This document shows, one piece after another, positions 1-12,367 of a stretch of DNA of 64,000 nucleotides. The translations under genes were made by a program, and so were the position numbers. Under the pieces are notes generated by a model. That model did not search any database. It had not been told where the DNA came from and saw nothing but the letters and a program-made list of their open reading frames with translations. This stretch comes from Ascochyta rabiei (lineage: Eukaryota; Ascomycota; Dothideomycetes; Pleosporales; Didymellaceae). Each line of letters starts with the position of its first letter. Positions within the stretch are counted from its first letter, which is position 1. Location of the stretch: positions 372,001 to 436,000 of the forward strand of contig NC_082418.1 of NCBI RefSeq assembly GCF_004011695.2, written 5' to 3'.

Positions 1-700
1 AGCCTAGAGACCTTAAAACCGTAACTAATTATAGTTTCCTTATTGTTAAAATAGTTAATAAGCGCTATACACGCTGTCTATTACAGATCTAATTGTCTAA
101 CACAGATTGTAAAGCAGGTTGTAGCGAAGACAAGGCTTATGTAGTAGGCACTTATTAACACTAGATATAAGAGGGGTGTGCGTAAAGCTAAACAACACCC
201 TAGCTACATTTAACACATTCGTAGTAGAGACAGACAATAACACTAAGGCACTAGTCGCTAGGCTTGTTAACAAACAAAACAAATAATATTTTAGGCCTCT
301 GTTTAGTTTGTTTAATGATTTGTAGCTATAGGCTTTTGTTTAATTAAAAATTAAGCTCTAATTAGCTAGTTTTGTTTGTTTAATCGATTAAATATTAAAA
401 AAGAGGTAGGTAGCTAGAAAGGTAGGAGCAGCCTTAGCTAAGCTTAAATCACGTAACATTATGTAATATTTCTTTCCACGTAACATTCCTAGCCCTCTTT
501 ACTACTCTTGCTTAAATATTTAAACAGATTTAAACACATTTAATAATTAGAAGGTAGAATATTAATTTTGTTTAATTATTAAGGGCAGCAGCAGTTTGTT
601 TAATTGTTTAAATAATTAAACAAAATTAAAACAATTTTATTAAATCCATTTAATTGTTAACAACCCTACTAGTTACTAAGCTAGAACGCAACAGATTATT
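1..700. other. AT-rich degenerate sequence, no gene seen
   Basis: This stretch is AT-rich with many TTAA/TTTAAT tracts and no sustained reading frame. The composition fits RIP-degraded repeat. I see no recognisable coding or RNA feature in it. Confidence 0.6.
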
Positions 701-701
701 G

Positions 702-1112
702 TGCAGATACTAATAAATAGCGTTATTAACCTATATTGTTGACTATATACGGTATAGACAATTAGAAAATTACAAAATTAGACTACAAAGCTAAAATTAG
801 GTTTAAGAGGTACTTAAAATTAATTAAGTTGTCTAATTATTATTGCACGTAATCTAGCTCTGTATTCTGTAGGTCTAATCGGCCCCTAGGGTAGAGCACT
901 AACTCTCTTATAGATGCTCTTAAAATACTATACAGTACTATATAAATTACAGATAAAGAAGTAGACACCTCTATCTAATTATTAACGTGCCCTTATAACT
1001 TCTGCTGCGTTACCCTAGTAGGCACCAGCAGGTGCTAACTACGCTAAAATCGACTAAAACGCACCTACCACACTCTATAGAAATTAGATAAATCGTGTAA
1101 AGTAGACAGGCC
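702..1112. repeat. Dispersed repeat, copy 1 (hAT inserted at its right edge)
   Basis: The segments at about 702-735 and 1017-1112 match, with scattered transition differences, the blocks at 48971-49011, 50956-51044 and 51564-51575. In the second copy these blocks are separated by two MITEs. In copy 1 the sequence ...gtaaagTAgacaggcc runs uninterrupted at about 1096-1112, so it acts as the empty site for the MITE at 51045-51563. Here about 280 bp of other AT-rich sequence separates the two matching blocks. The parent repeat family is not recognised. Confidence 0.6.
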
Positions 1113-4100
1113 CTTAGGCACAAAGTTATCAACAATTAAGTTAATTAACTTGGCGGCACCGGCTTAAATTGGCTTGGTTAGCGCAATTAGAGCAGTAAAT
1201 TAAATTAATTAGATTGCTGTAGAGGCTTAATTAACTTAGTTAATTACTTTAACTAAGTAATTTAGTATAGTAAAAGAATACTCTAGTATAAAATTAGTAA
1301 GTATCTATTCCCTAGTCTTCTATCGCGTACTTAGAGTCTATCTTATTATTAGTCTACCCCTCTGTTTAGGCTCTATTTAGTGTTAAGAAACCTGCGCAGA
1401 TCTAGCCGCGCAGTGCCTATAGAGCTAATAATAAGTAACTATTTACTTTACGCTGCTAAGGCTTAAGTAGATTACTAAGCTTGCTAAATATACGCTTATA
1501 ATTGCTGCTAGAGGTAGAGATAGTAAGTATGTTAATAGCTAACTATATAAGGTTAGAATATACTAGCTTAAGCTAGAGCTAATACATAACTATAGACTCT
1601 GTAGTGTTACTCTTATAATACTTCTACGTCTACTATAGCTTATACCTACGCTAGTTATTATACTTATTAGCAACAGCTATAGCGCTAGTTAGTTTAGAGT
1701 TAAAAATAGCGTTAATAGCGTTGTTAATAGAGCTACCTACTACTAGCTTTAGGCGCTGTAGAGGTAGCTTCTTAGGCTTATACGTAGCCTATATCTATAG
1801 AAAGCTAGTATAGCATATAGCTAGTAGCTTAGTTTTATCTACCTATACTTTCTTATAGTATGATTTATAGTATAGGTAGAGTAGTATAGCAGTATAGTAG
1901 TATAGTAACTTAGTAAGCTTACTATAGTATTTGTTTAGCTTATTCTAGCTAGCGCGTATGTTAATTAGTAGGTAGTCTTTAAGTGCGTTATACGCTTTGT
2001 AGTTAACTAATTTAAACACTATAGTAATATTCTTATAGGTGTTAAGTAGATAATTAAACACTAGGATAACCTTATAGCTAGCGCTAAACTTACTATAGAT
2101 ACCTCTGCCTTAAAGCTACCTAGTAGCAAGCTTTAATAGCTAAAGGACTTACAAATAGTTAGTAAGTACCTTCTAATTAGCTGTAGTTAAGCTATTAGAG
2201 CATATCTATAATGGTACGCTAACAGCACACACCTTGCCTTAGCTTGTTTGTAGGTTATTCTTAGTAGCTTAGTAGCAGATATAGTAACTAATATAGAGGT
2301 AGAAAGGCTCTTAGAGGTAGATAGCACGCTTAATAGTAGCTTTATAGCTATTCTAGTAAGTAACAACTAGCTTAATAGGCAGTATAACCTTACGCTGCAG
2401 CTTAACTAGCAGGCTCTAATTAGTTTAGCGTTAATAATTGTCCAGTAAATTATACTATTATAGTGTTTTAATGTAGTTAATAACTATAAAAAGTATGCTA
2501 ATAGGTCCCTTATAGTGTTAAGACTCTATAAACACTGCCTTATTAGCTACAGCAGCTAGTAAGCTATTATAACTCTCTTTATTACCCCTAAATATTACCT
2601 ATTAGCTAATAAGATTTATAATGTAGTAGCTGTAGTATAGTTGTATGTTACTTACGTTTTAGTTACAGATTTCTGCTAACCTAGCTATAGTAAGGTTATT
2701 AGAAGTAGCGTTATTAAGAATAAAACACTTTAGTTAGCTGCTGCGTACGCTAAATTACTGTAGGATTAAAGTAATAACTTTGCCTATCTTCTTGCTAGTA
2801 TAGCAACCTATAAGCTGCAGCAGAGCTAGTTATAGGTCTCTTACTTTGCTAGTAGTATTAGTAAAGTAAGCAATAATACCTAGAAAGGCATAATAGCTAT
2901 CTTTAGCTAACTAACTATTAAAACTTATATAGATCTTGCTAACAGTATTATATAAGGCCTAAGTAACCTGTAGCTGCCTAAACGCGTAGACATTTATTAT
3001 AAACCTTAATACGCTGTTATAGGACGCCTACAGCGCCTACGCTACCTCTAGGTTTACAAACTCTGTTATTTACCTAAACAACAGCGTCTTAAACTTATAG
3101 AGTAGGTAGTTATTACTTATAAGCTATAATACAGTAGCTATATAAAAGCCTTATATATTAAAGTTACTTATAGTGTTAGCTATTACGCGTAGTAGCTACT
3201 AGCTGTTAGTAAGTATTTAGCGCAACAATTGCTGCCTATTAGCTATAACTAGAGCTGCTAGCTTACTATTAGTAGTTATCTAATAAGCTGTAAGTAAGTA
3301 GTTAGCAGCAGAAGTAGTTGCGTTAGTAATATTATACTTACTACTGCCTTACACACACTATTAATAACAAATATAGTAGATAAAGAAGACTTAATAAGGT
3401 AGTAATTTAGTAACTGTATAATACCTATAGTAATAGACCTAGCTTTTCTTCTATAATAACTACGCTAATAGCTTTATTAACCTAGGTAATTACTGCTAAT
3501 TAAGACCTGTAAAGTTATCTGTAAGCCCTTTAAACAGCGCGTTAATACTATTACTAGGCTTACTAGAAGCCTCTGTAGCAGCTACAGAATCCTCCTCTAG
3601 CGCTAACACGTTAGCTAGCTAATTATTGCGGACTTAAGTCTTCTACAGCGCCTTAGTTACTGCTATAGAAGCTGTTAACAGCAGGTTAATAGGTAGAGAA
3701 GCTAGTAGTAATAGTAATAATAGGGACTTAATTAGTAATAATAGCTACTATAATAGCTATAATAGGCGCTAGGTAGGTAGCAGTATAAGCTGCCTTTAGC
3801 TCTCTAACAGCCGCTAGGTAGGCTTATAGCAACGTTTAGCTAGTAATTTAGCTACCTTAGCTGCCTTAATACTACGTTTAGAAGGTATAGTAATAAGATA
3901 ATATGTATAAAGTAAGCCTATAGATAAGATAGGGTAGTAGTTAATATATTAGAAGCAGTACGTACGCGTATGTTACTAGCTAGAGGTAACTAACTATTAT
4001 AGGTAAGTAAGCTAATTAGTAGCTTAATAACAGAAAAGTACGTAATAATTAATTAACAGCTGCCTCTACAACCTTACTTTTTCTATACCTTAGCTAAGTA

Positions 4101-4256
4101 AGTAAGTAATTAAGTTAACTTAAGCAATCTTACAGTCTATTACAGCTTAAATTGCTTGCAAAAACAGACGTACAGGATTAATTTAGTTAACTTAGCTATT
4201 TCTAATTAAGTTAATTAAGTTTACTAAGCTAGCTTACTTGTTGACAACTTCGCTTA
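1113..4256 (-). mobile_element. RIP-degraded hAT-family DNA transposon
   Basis: The ends at about 1113-1140 and 4228-4256 form imperfect inverted repeats around a shared core similar to AAGTTRTCAACAA. Both subterminal regions are rich in AAGTTAACTTAA-like motifs. The minus-strand translation, although full of stops, retains hAT transposase landmarks: FLGIIAYFTNTTSKVRDL near 2840-2900, FILNNATSNN near 2695-2725 and VINYIKT near 2460-2485. Intact hAT proteins have FLGI(V/I)AHF, LDNA.(S)N and an INYIKTPQQ-like segment at these points. Codons for Trp and Gln are repeatedly stops, as RIP causes. No open frame survives, so the element is non-autonomous now. A clear 8-bp target duplication was not found. 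Confidence 0.75.
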
Positions 4257-5141
4257 GGTAGCCAATCGGACGTAGAAACCGGGGTAGGCATTGTAATAGA
4301 CCTTTCTTAATTATTAACTAATAACAGGCAATAGAGGGGTTTAGATGAAAATATTTAAGTTGTTACTATACGCTGGAAACTATCTAGGGGTAGTTTAGCG
4401 TAACGCTTACCCCTAACTAGTGCTAGAGGGACTTCAGATAAGACAGAAACTGCACGCTGCAGAAGAGGGGTTTAGATAAAAACTATAATCTAAAATATTT
4501 GCGTTGCTAGCAATAGCAACTAGGGAGCTACTTCTGCGGCGGAGGCCTTAATTTCGGAAGCCTGCTTAGCCACCTACGCGAGGGTGCTGGGGTTAAGCTG
4601 TTAGCTATAGGTTTGTGAACCTAGTAGGTTACCTATCTTTTAACTCTAGTAACTAATTAGCTTACAGCAAAAAATCCAGTTTACCCTACAAGTTTACCCC
4701 AAGTTTGTCGTAAACTTGTATTTGCACGCCAAGAGGGTAGCGTCGTTTTCGTCTCATCTAACTCGGAACAGACTGTCTAGTAGGGCCCCCTAACTAGTCT
4801 TACGCTACCCTGCTGACTTATTAACGGAAACAGCTATCTGTTACGGAAAAACCGATCATCTAAACCCCTCCAATGGTCGCCCCTCCGTAAATTTATGGCC
4901 TGGTCCGTGAACCTTGGAATATATTAAGGCTACCTAGAGTCAGAGACTTCGAGATCTTTGGTTGCACAGTGGGGCGAGCTCGGCCAAAAAGAGAGGCTGA
5001 GGTCAAGCAGGCTTACGTAATTCCGTGCCTACAGCCTGATCTCGGCGATGCGAACGATTTATACTATTACTACCGCCAGCTCGTCACAGCCAGCCAAATT
5101 CAACATACTCTCTCAACAGCTACCACGCGTTTCCTCCAACC
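4257..5141. other. Intergenic, no gene seen
   Basis: Mixed-composition sequence between the hAT relic and the 2EXR-like relic. It contains two short similar blocks (gaggggtttagat near 4333 and 4467) but no convincing gene. The last 150 bases may be the former promoter of the relic at 5142. Confidence 0.5.
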
Positions 5142-6437
5142 ATGGCAGTTTTCAACGACCTTGCAACCGAGCTACAAGAGGCTATCTGGGAGCTAGTGCT
5201 CCTAGTCTCTCGTGGTGTGCACTGGATTGAAGTTGAAGGCATCCCACAGGATCTAGAATTTATACGCAGCAGCATTCGCATAACAAAATGGTACAAGTTT
5301 GATCGCATGCCTGAGACGCACTCAGACGTTATGTGGAGCCGCCGGCTGAACCCCGAGTTTGACAGACGCGCCAATGCAACTTAGAAGGAGTTAAGCCCTT
5401 TCTTTCGCGATCTTATCACTACTGTGCCGGCTGTGTTCAGACAGTCAGAGTCGAATGAAAGTGGAGAACCGGAAGACGACCTGGCTGATGAGATAGCCAA
5501 CACAAACCGCTGCAGGCAACTGTCAACATATTACCAGATTACAACACTGCTCTTGCTTTGCTGGCTATTACGGTCTATCGCGCAGTGTTATATTCAAAAC
5601 AATCGCAAATACAGCTGGCCTATCTAGCGTAGCATGGGCTCGCTCTACCAGCCGCGCCTAATAGGCGTCTGGGAGGCCCAGTACAGCGGCGACAAGAAAC
5701 CACCAGTTTTAAGGAGCCTTAAGATTTAGCAGTTGCTTCAGCCTCAGATTTATGCGCTTGACCTTGTTGTCTTCCAGCTGCATAATAGTAAAGGCCAGGC
5801 AACGTTACTGCTTAAGCATGCACCCTAGTAATACTGGATTAAGCAAGCTACGCATAGGACTACCTTTGCATGTTTTAACTGCGCAGGTCTAGAATAGCAT
5901 CCGTCCTGGGGTACTGTTGGCGGACGAGGCGAGCTGCGTCCTGGAAACATTCAGGCGTTTGTTAGGGAAATGCAGATAGGACACTTCCTGTTGACACTGT
6001 ACTGGCTAATTAACAGTGTGCCGCGCCTAGACTGGAAACGTGACTACCCAGCTGTTGTGGAGAAAATCTTTGCAGATTGCATTGCTGACTATAAGAGCGG
6101 CGTTGTGGAGCACCTTAACACGCACTGGAATTTAGGACCTGGGGCTTATAGAGCGTTGTTAGCACTAAGCAGACCACCACCTTAGCCAGGAGTTTGAGGC
6201 TAGTGGACGCTGGTACTACATTGTCTTTGTTGTATTCAGCCAATTCTTAGAAGAAGAAAGAGATTAACTAGACAAAGCAGGGCTAGGCTGGAGTGGGCTG
6301 TTCCTAGGCAGCGCGGTTATATGGCCTGAGGCAATTAGAGAGCCTGTACAGCTTGCTCACGACGTTTGTGGAGATGGTTCTAAGAATCTGGGGACGTACA
6401 AAAGCTTTTCATACATTCTAAGTTGGGAACCAATTAG
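5142..6437 (+). pseudogene. Degraded 2EXR-like fungal protein gene
   Basis: An ATG in good context (CCATGG) opens a frame beginning MAVFNDLATELQEAIWELVL, the start seen in fungal 2EXR-type proteins (F..LP.ELR..IW). The same protein can be followed for about 1.3 kb: an early Trp-rich segment (WSRRLNPEFDRRA), then YQPRLIGVWEAQYSG near 5650, and RLDWKRDYPAVV near 6025. It is interrupted by in-frame TAG/TAA codons near 5382, 5625, 5728 and 5830. Several are one G-to-A step from Trp, so RIP or general decay killed the gene. It is a family common in large copy number in dothideomycetes, with no established biochemical role. Family assignment is from memory of homologues. Confidence 0.6.
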
Positions 6438-6962
6438 CTAAAGCAGGGCAAGTCAGAAAATCGACTATATCGGTAACAATGATTAAAACTAGAAATCCTC
6501 CTTTTCGCGTGAGGCAGTATAACCTTTAGAGTAGTAAAGAACCCAAGGGAAGAGAACTTGCGGTGGCTTGCATCACAGCCGTGCGCATGAGTTAGGCATG
6601 TCGCGTTCTTTGGGATGACCAATGAGGGGCAGGTGGCTTGAGCACTTTGAAGGTAGTTATACTGGCAAGATAGTAGGGTCAACGCCGCTTCTCTAAGAGG
6701 TTGTACAATACGCAGCCCTAATTCCGGTCGCCATCTGGTAGAGACGGTAACAGAGAGATCAAGAACGGCTTGAAACATAGGTCATTGATGTTGTAGAGCC
6801 CGGGGTCGATCACAGCTGAATCCTTCCTCAATAAAGCCATGGCGAGCAATATCGCCGTATACTGAAGACCATTGCCTGTAGACCATTGCTTAGAGTTAGT
6901 TGCTCAGTGTCTCTGCTTGTGTACTATTGGCATTATATGTATAATAATTGGGCATGTCCTTC
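6438..6962. other. Intergenic, no gene seen
   Basis: No convincing gene. The last 60 bases hold a TATA-like tract (tatatgtataata near 6935-6950) at a position that could serve the 5S rRNA gene starting at 6963. Confidence 0.5.
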
Positions 6963-7081
6963 ACATACGACCATAGGACGTTGAAAACAAGGCTTCCCGT
7001 TCGCTCAGCCCTATTTAAGCAACGTACCGGCGGATTAGTAGTTAGGTGGGTGACCACTAGCGAATACCCGCTGTTGTATGT
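6963..7081 (+). rRNA. 5S ribosomal RNA (dispersed copy 1)
   Basis: The 119-nt sequence begins ACATACGACCATAGG and ends GTTGTATGT, the complementary helix I pair of fungal 5S rRNA. It contains the internal promoter region (TTAAGC, then GGTGGGTGACCAC). It is followed by a T-run at 7081-7085, a pol III terminator. Helix II pairs CGTTG with CAACG and helix V pairs GCGG with CCGC. Both differ from the Neurospora-type sequence I remember but stay base-paired. Dispersed single 5S genes are normal in Pezizomycotina. Confidence 0.9.
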
Positions 7082-7149
7082 TTTTGAGTTACTTTTTTGA
7101 CGTCCTGTTCGTCTAGAACCTGGACTGCATCGTATCGCTCCGTTGGATT

Positions 7150-8428
7150 CAATTGTTCAAGCTACCTTTTCAAAGAAGTACGACTCCTCGCATCCATACG
7201 CCAACGCACCAACACCTCCGTAGCTCTTCTGCGGTCCAATGCAATCACCAGCAAAGGGTTTCACGTTCTGAGATGGCCCCGTTCGTAATCGGACGAATGT
7301 TCGAGATCGCGGCGGCGAACTCGATGTTTCGATACACCGTGCAGCCGCGCAAGGCAACTTGGGTAAGCTCTCCCGCTTATTGGATGCTGGACATGACAAC
7401 AATGCTCGCTGCCAAAGCGAAGATCATGCATTCAATTGTGCTATCATAGCAAATCAGACTGAAGCCGTACAACTAGTTGTCTCGCACGAAGCCGAACCAA
7501 CTCTGCGCGCCCTAGGAGGTTCAGATGGTAGGGAAGGAGATGATGCTGTGCTTTGTGCCGCACGATTTGACTGAGTCGAAATGACGAAGGCACCGATCGC
7601 AAGCGGAGTTGAGATACATTCCAAGACATTAGCTTTTGCGGCAGCCAGCAGGGACATTAACATGCTTCGATTACTTCTAGGGACTACGGGCAACGGTTTC
7701 GCGGACATGCCCAGACTACAAGCGATTGAAAGAACCCTGCCTGCGGCCGTTCATACCTGGTCTTTGGAGAAAATTCGATTTTTAGTGGACAAGCTCAGAT
7801 ACGACATTACCATGATTGCTACCAACAAGTTACGTGTTCTCAACTTAGCGCTTTTGGCTGTTTATAATCAAGAAGATGCCCACGATCAACTGATAGAAAT
7901 TGAATCTGGATAAAACTAGAGTGTTGTCATGCTGACGTTTCGACTATTGGCATCCGCCGGAGCGTCAGTTAACGCTAACGAAAATTTTATGGCACGCACG
8001 CCACTAAACTTCGCTCTCCAACTAGAGGATATGCCTCCAGGCCTGGTGGATGACCTGCTGGTACAAGGTGCCAAAGTCAATGTACCGGATTGGATGTGGC
8101 GTACCGCTTTCTTTCATCTCTTGACCCGCTTTGGTGCCACAGTAGAGACTGTGAGTCACTCGAGCGTTTCGGCGGAAAGCTGGATGTCATGGGTGACGAC
8201 GGAAATACGTCTTTATACCTGGTGAAAGCTCTTAAGATCACGAGTTTGCTACTCGGCTCCGGTGCTAGCTCAGCCTCAAAAAACAAGTACGGCGCGACTC
8301 CTCTCCACCAAGCGAGCATGGCTGGGCGCATTGATGTGATGTCGTCACTACTTGATCACGACGCAAACATAGAAGCAAAAAACAGTAGCGACAGATCGTT
8401 GATCTTCGAGCCTAGAGCCCGTCGATGA
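7150..8428 (+). pseudogene. Ankyrin-repeat protein relic (plus strand)
   Basis: Successive plus-strand fragments in different frames show ankyrin-type helical repeats. Examples are LLDAGHDNNARCQSEDHAFNCA near 7380, FRLLASAGASVNANENFMART near 7940 and KYGATPLHQASMAGRIDVMS near 8286. Stops at about 7573, 7911 and 8223 and frame changes between blocks show that the gene is broken. Ankyrin arrays in fungi are usually the C-terminal sensor part of NLR-like or other multidomain proteins, but no NACHT or effector domain is visible here. It converges on another ankyrin relic at 8630-10560. Confidence 0.65.
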
Positions 8429-8629
8429 GTCCTGTTACCAGCTATTTATAGACGTGAATCAAAGGCTTTGTGTGTTCACAGCTCGCGGTAGTCAGGTCTA
8501 TGATGAATTTTTTTTGGGATCTCTCTTTGACGTAATATTGAGGCTATACGCATCTCCGACTTTGCGGCAGTGTTGAACTGTGTTTTTACGATGCACCGAT
8601 ATGGCGTGTGTGTAATTCGAATTATGCTA

Positions 8630-10560
8630 CTAGGTTTGTTTAACCAGCATGAAACTGTCTGCATTCCTGATGATATCTGCAATGACCGCATGACCAGCTT
8701 TCTCAGCCAGATCTCGCGCCTCGACATACTTCTCCGCTAGTGAACCGATCGCTTCTCCAAAATCCAGTAGTAGTCGCACCATATCCAATCGTCCTTGCTC
8801 AGCTGCACCTTCGAGCGCAGTGAGTCCATCTTTGGCAGCTTTCCCTGCGAAAGAAATCGCGCCAGCATTCAGCAGAACCGAAATGATTCCAGTGTAGCCA
8901 TGCATAGCCACAAACTGCAGTGCTGTCGCTCCTGCTTCTTCGCTTGGCGGTGCGTTGACGTCAGTACCAAGTTGTATCAGCTGTTCGACCAGATCTATTT
9001 CTCCTTTTCCAGCTGCAGCCTGCAGTGCAGTTCTTCCCAATTTGCCCTTTGCTGGCATATCAACTGTTACACCATGTTTGAGGAGTATTCATGGTGTGAG
9101 CGGGTCCTCCAATACAGCTACAGCTAGCAGAGATCCACTTGAAACAAAGATGCCCTTTTTTCGACTGTAATAATAAGGGAAGTATGTTGTGGTCCTTTCA
9201 TCAGCGCCTGCGTTGAGAAGAAGTTTGACCATCGTGGAATCCGAACAGGCAGCTGCAGCCTGCAGAGGGGCTAGCTGGCCAAGGAGAGAGTCAGACCGGC
9301 TTTCCATGATATTTACTGAAGCTTCAACATCTGACTTGACATTCAGGAATTGTTAAACCATTCGCTAGTTGCCTTTCGTTATCGCAAGCACAATCGCTGG
9401 TCCATAAGACCAATGAGAGGGTTAGCTGCCACTGATTTCGTAGTGTCACGGCAGAATCACATCTGCCTTAGCTTCCAGAAAAATACTGGTTAACGAATTA
9501 CCCATTTCGATCTCCATTGCAGCTTCTAAAGCAGTTCGATGGCACTCATCTTTAGCAGTCAAAACATCTTTCCGGGCACCTACTTCCACAAGAGCATGGA
9601 TTAAGCTCTTAACACACCCAAAGCTGTTGAAGCCGCGCCAGAGAGCTTGTCTCCATCGTATATTGTACTCGTCCATGGCAAGCTGAAGTGCTGTTCCAGT
9701 CTCTGAGCTTTCGTCCAAATTCCGCCATACTGGCCCAGGAGTGTTTGAATTAGCGTCACTACTCAACAGGAGATGAGACAATTCAAGGTGCCCATTGACA
9801 ATTGCTTTATGGAGCACGGTTCCATATCCAGAAGCCTCAGATACAGCATTGACATCTGCGCCCCCCGCTAGTAGTGCAGTCACAACTCCTAGGTGACCCT
9901 TCGAGGCTACAATCTGGAGCACAGTGCCACGTCTATCCATAGCTCTTGTTTCGGTGGTGGCTAGCTTTCAAGAGACGATCAACAATCTTTTCCTCCCCTG
10001 AAGCTGCTGCTGCTTGGAGTGGAGTCAACACAGTATCCCCTTGACTCACTGGTGGATTGACTACTGTCTTGAAGTGTAGGAGAAGTTTTACGGTCTCTAA
10101 GCTACCTCGTTTCACCGCCATCTGAAGTGGCTTACCAACGGGAACTCCTTCGGCATTAGCTCCGACCCTCAGAAGGATGCCTACTAGATAGGTGCGTCTC
10201 GCTTTGGTTGCTTTCTGAGGAGCGCCACCAAAATTTGTTGAAGGACGAGCATTGAGATCCGCGCCGACTCTGAGAAGGAGCTTGACCAAAGTGACGTTGC
10301 CATTTCTGACAGCTTCTTGAAGTGCAGTGCCGCGCAGACCGGTAGCCGGTGCATTGACACTTGGGTCATAGTCGATAAGACACGTTGCTATGCGACGGAC
10401 GCCTTTGTGAGCTACCTCTTATAGCAATGTTCGTCGAGACCCGGTTGAGACTTTTGCATTGACGTTGGCGCCAAGGTCTTGAATTTGCTTGACTAGCTGG
10501 AGATCTCTCTGGTCGATAGCCACATAGAGTACATGATCCATCGATTCTTCCGATAGAGTC
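8630..10560 (-). pseudogene. Ankyrin-repeat protein relic (minus strand)
   Basis: At least nine ankyrin repeats can be read on the minus strand in consecutive blocks (10540-9933, 9940-9446, 9307-9089, 9058-8630). Typical repeat cores include GTALQEAVRNGNVTLVKLLL, GRTALQAAAGKGEIDLVEQL and GTVLHKAIVNGHLELSHLLL. The blocks sit in different frames with a stop near 10421 and breaks near 9935, 9430 and 9075, so at least four lesions separate them. The N-terminal start (MDHVLYVAIDQRD near 10540) suggests the ankyrin array once formed most of this protein or the end of a larger one. Repeat sequences are well preserved between lesions, so inactivation may be fairly recent. Function unknown. Confidence 0.7.
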
Positions 10561-12367
10561 GAGCTACTAGCCACAAGGAGATTGATAATTTCGCTGCAGG
10601 GATACGCTGCAGCAACCTCTAGTGTGAATTTCTGGAATTCTCCAGCTGCATTCCAGCACGCGATCGGTGAGTTGACATCTCCGCCAGCTTTTAGTTCACT
10701 ATTCTACATACTTGTGAGCTTCTTTTGGTTTCCGCAGACGCGTACTTATCCCCAGAACCACGTAAAGGTAGAAGTTCTCTCTGGGGGAGGACTTACGCCG
10801 ACCCTGTGGTCAGCTGCCCGTTCCTATTGCAGATCAGCGTTGGAATAGAAAGTTTTGTTTCACCCCGAAAATCTTCTTTCCCCTTCTCCACCCACACCTC
10901 GCCCCCGCCACCACCCGCACACCCAGCCAGCCCAAAGCAACCCACACCCACACTACAGGCTTCTTGACAAAAGCATAGAGGCGCAGATCCCCCTCCTAAG
11001 TGAGGTCTGCTGCACTAAGTACAAGACCCGCCCTCCTATAACTCTGCCAATTACGCCATGCAGCGCTGTCCACACCCCCGCCTCTGCCTTCTCCGACAAG
11101 TTTGTCTGCATTACGTACAAACTAGCTAGCTCAGACTAACTTTTCGCTCCTAATCTGAGTGGACGCGTAAATGCCCACTGTGCTATCGCAATGATAGCAG
11201 CACCTACCACCGTCGCCAGCCCCTAGTCTGACGACAAGTGGCTGACCTAGAGTTATAGAGTTAGTTGATGTTCAAGAATCTTCGTAACGTACTGTGGAGG
11301 CCAGAGACATCGTGGGCAATATCGATCATATAGACTGCGTGGCTACGAGACTCCAACGCAATGGGTTGTGTATGGAGAGGGAATGGTGACGCGTCGGTAT
11401 GATGGCGACGCGTTGGGAGTGACAGTGAGGTGTGAAGTTCGACAGCGACGAGTCGAAGTTATGCAACGCGCCGACGGACGATCGCGGTGGCCTCGAGCGC
11501 GGAATGAATGAAAAGAGGAATACTTACCACAAACTGACTCTGCATAAGATGTCAGCGCGAGTACAAAATAACAGGATGCAGCACTGCCATGCCAGTGACA
11601 GAACTACGTACAACAGCCATTGTTCTACAATCTCTGATCTAGTCACAAGAATTCTACCGAAAGTCAACAAGCTTCAGGAATGGGGGCGCTGGGGTCACTT
11701 AGCAGAGTTCAGTGTGTTGGGGAAAGGGAGCGTGGCAGCCGTCGCGAGAGTAAACAAATGGAACCTAGGGGTCCTTCCCCATCCAACAGGTCGTGACGCG
11801 TCGCGCGCTAAAGCAATTATAGCCATCATAGTGTGGTGCCGCACACATTGCTACAATTGTGCACTCGCTGTATCCATCCATTGCAGCCGTGATACATGAG
11901 ACGATAGTATTTGTAAGGGCAAGATGGGAGAAAGAATAATTCAAAACCCTAGATCTGAAGATCAAAAACATTGGTAACAGCTACCATGAATACATTGATG
12001 AGGAGAAGAACTTGTAGAAACGGATAGATATGAGCTTGAGGACAGGTGCCGACGCAGTCACAGCTGTAAGTACAGGTTCTGCTCTTGAACACCTGGTCGC
12101 AAAGCTGCAGCCTTACGATATGGACATGTCGAATTGTCTAAACAATGATAGCTTACTATCATCCGAGCGCGTTCCACTGGACAAGGTATATGGTAGCTGT
12201 CCAATCGCGAGGGTCCTATAGAGCCTGAGATACAACGAACCATGGTTCAGCACGAAGGATCGCCTCAACAATAAGAGCCTGCTCCAGGGGCAATTTTAAT
12301 TTTTCTGGATGTCCCCTCGATTTCTTTTCATCCGCTCGACATTTTCCTAGGCATCCATCACCACAGA
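10561..12367. other. Long intergenic region, no supported gene
   Basis: Contains a pyrimidine-rich, CCCACAC-rich block at about 10860-10960 and a 155-codon plus-strand open frame at 11432-11899 whose translation I do not recognise and which lacks obvious domains. The sequence around 10980-11260 has repeat-like character but no identified family. Confidence 0.45.

Noticed and set aside
11432..11899. 155-codon open frame as a gene.
   Set aside because: No recognisable domain, no codon bias distinct from surroundings and no supporting splice or promoter features.
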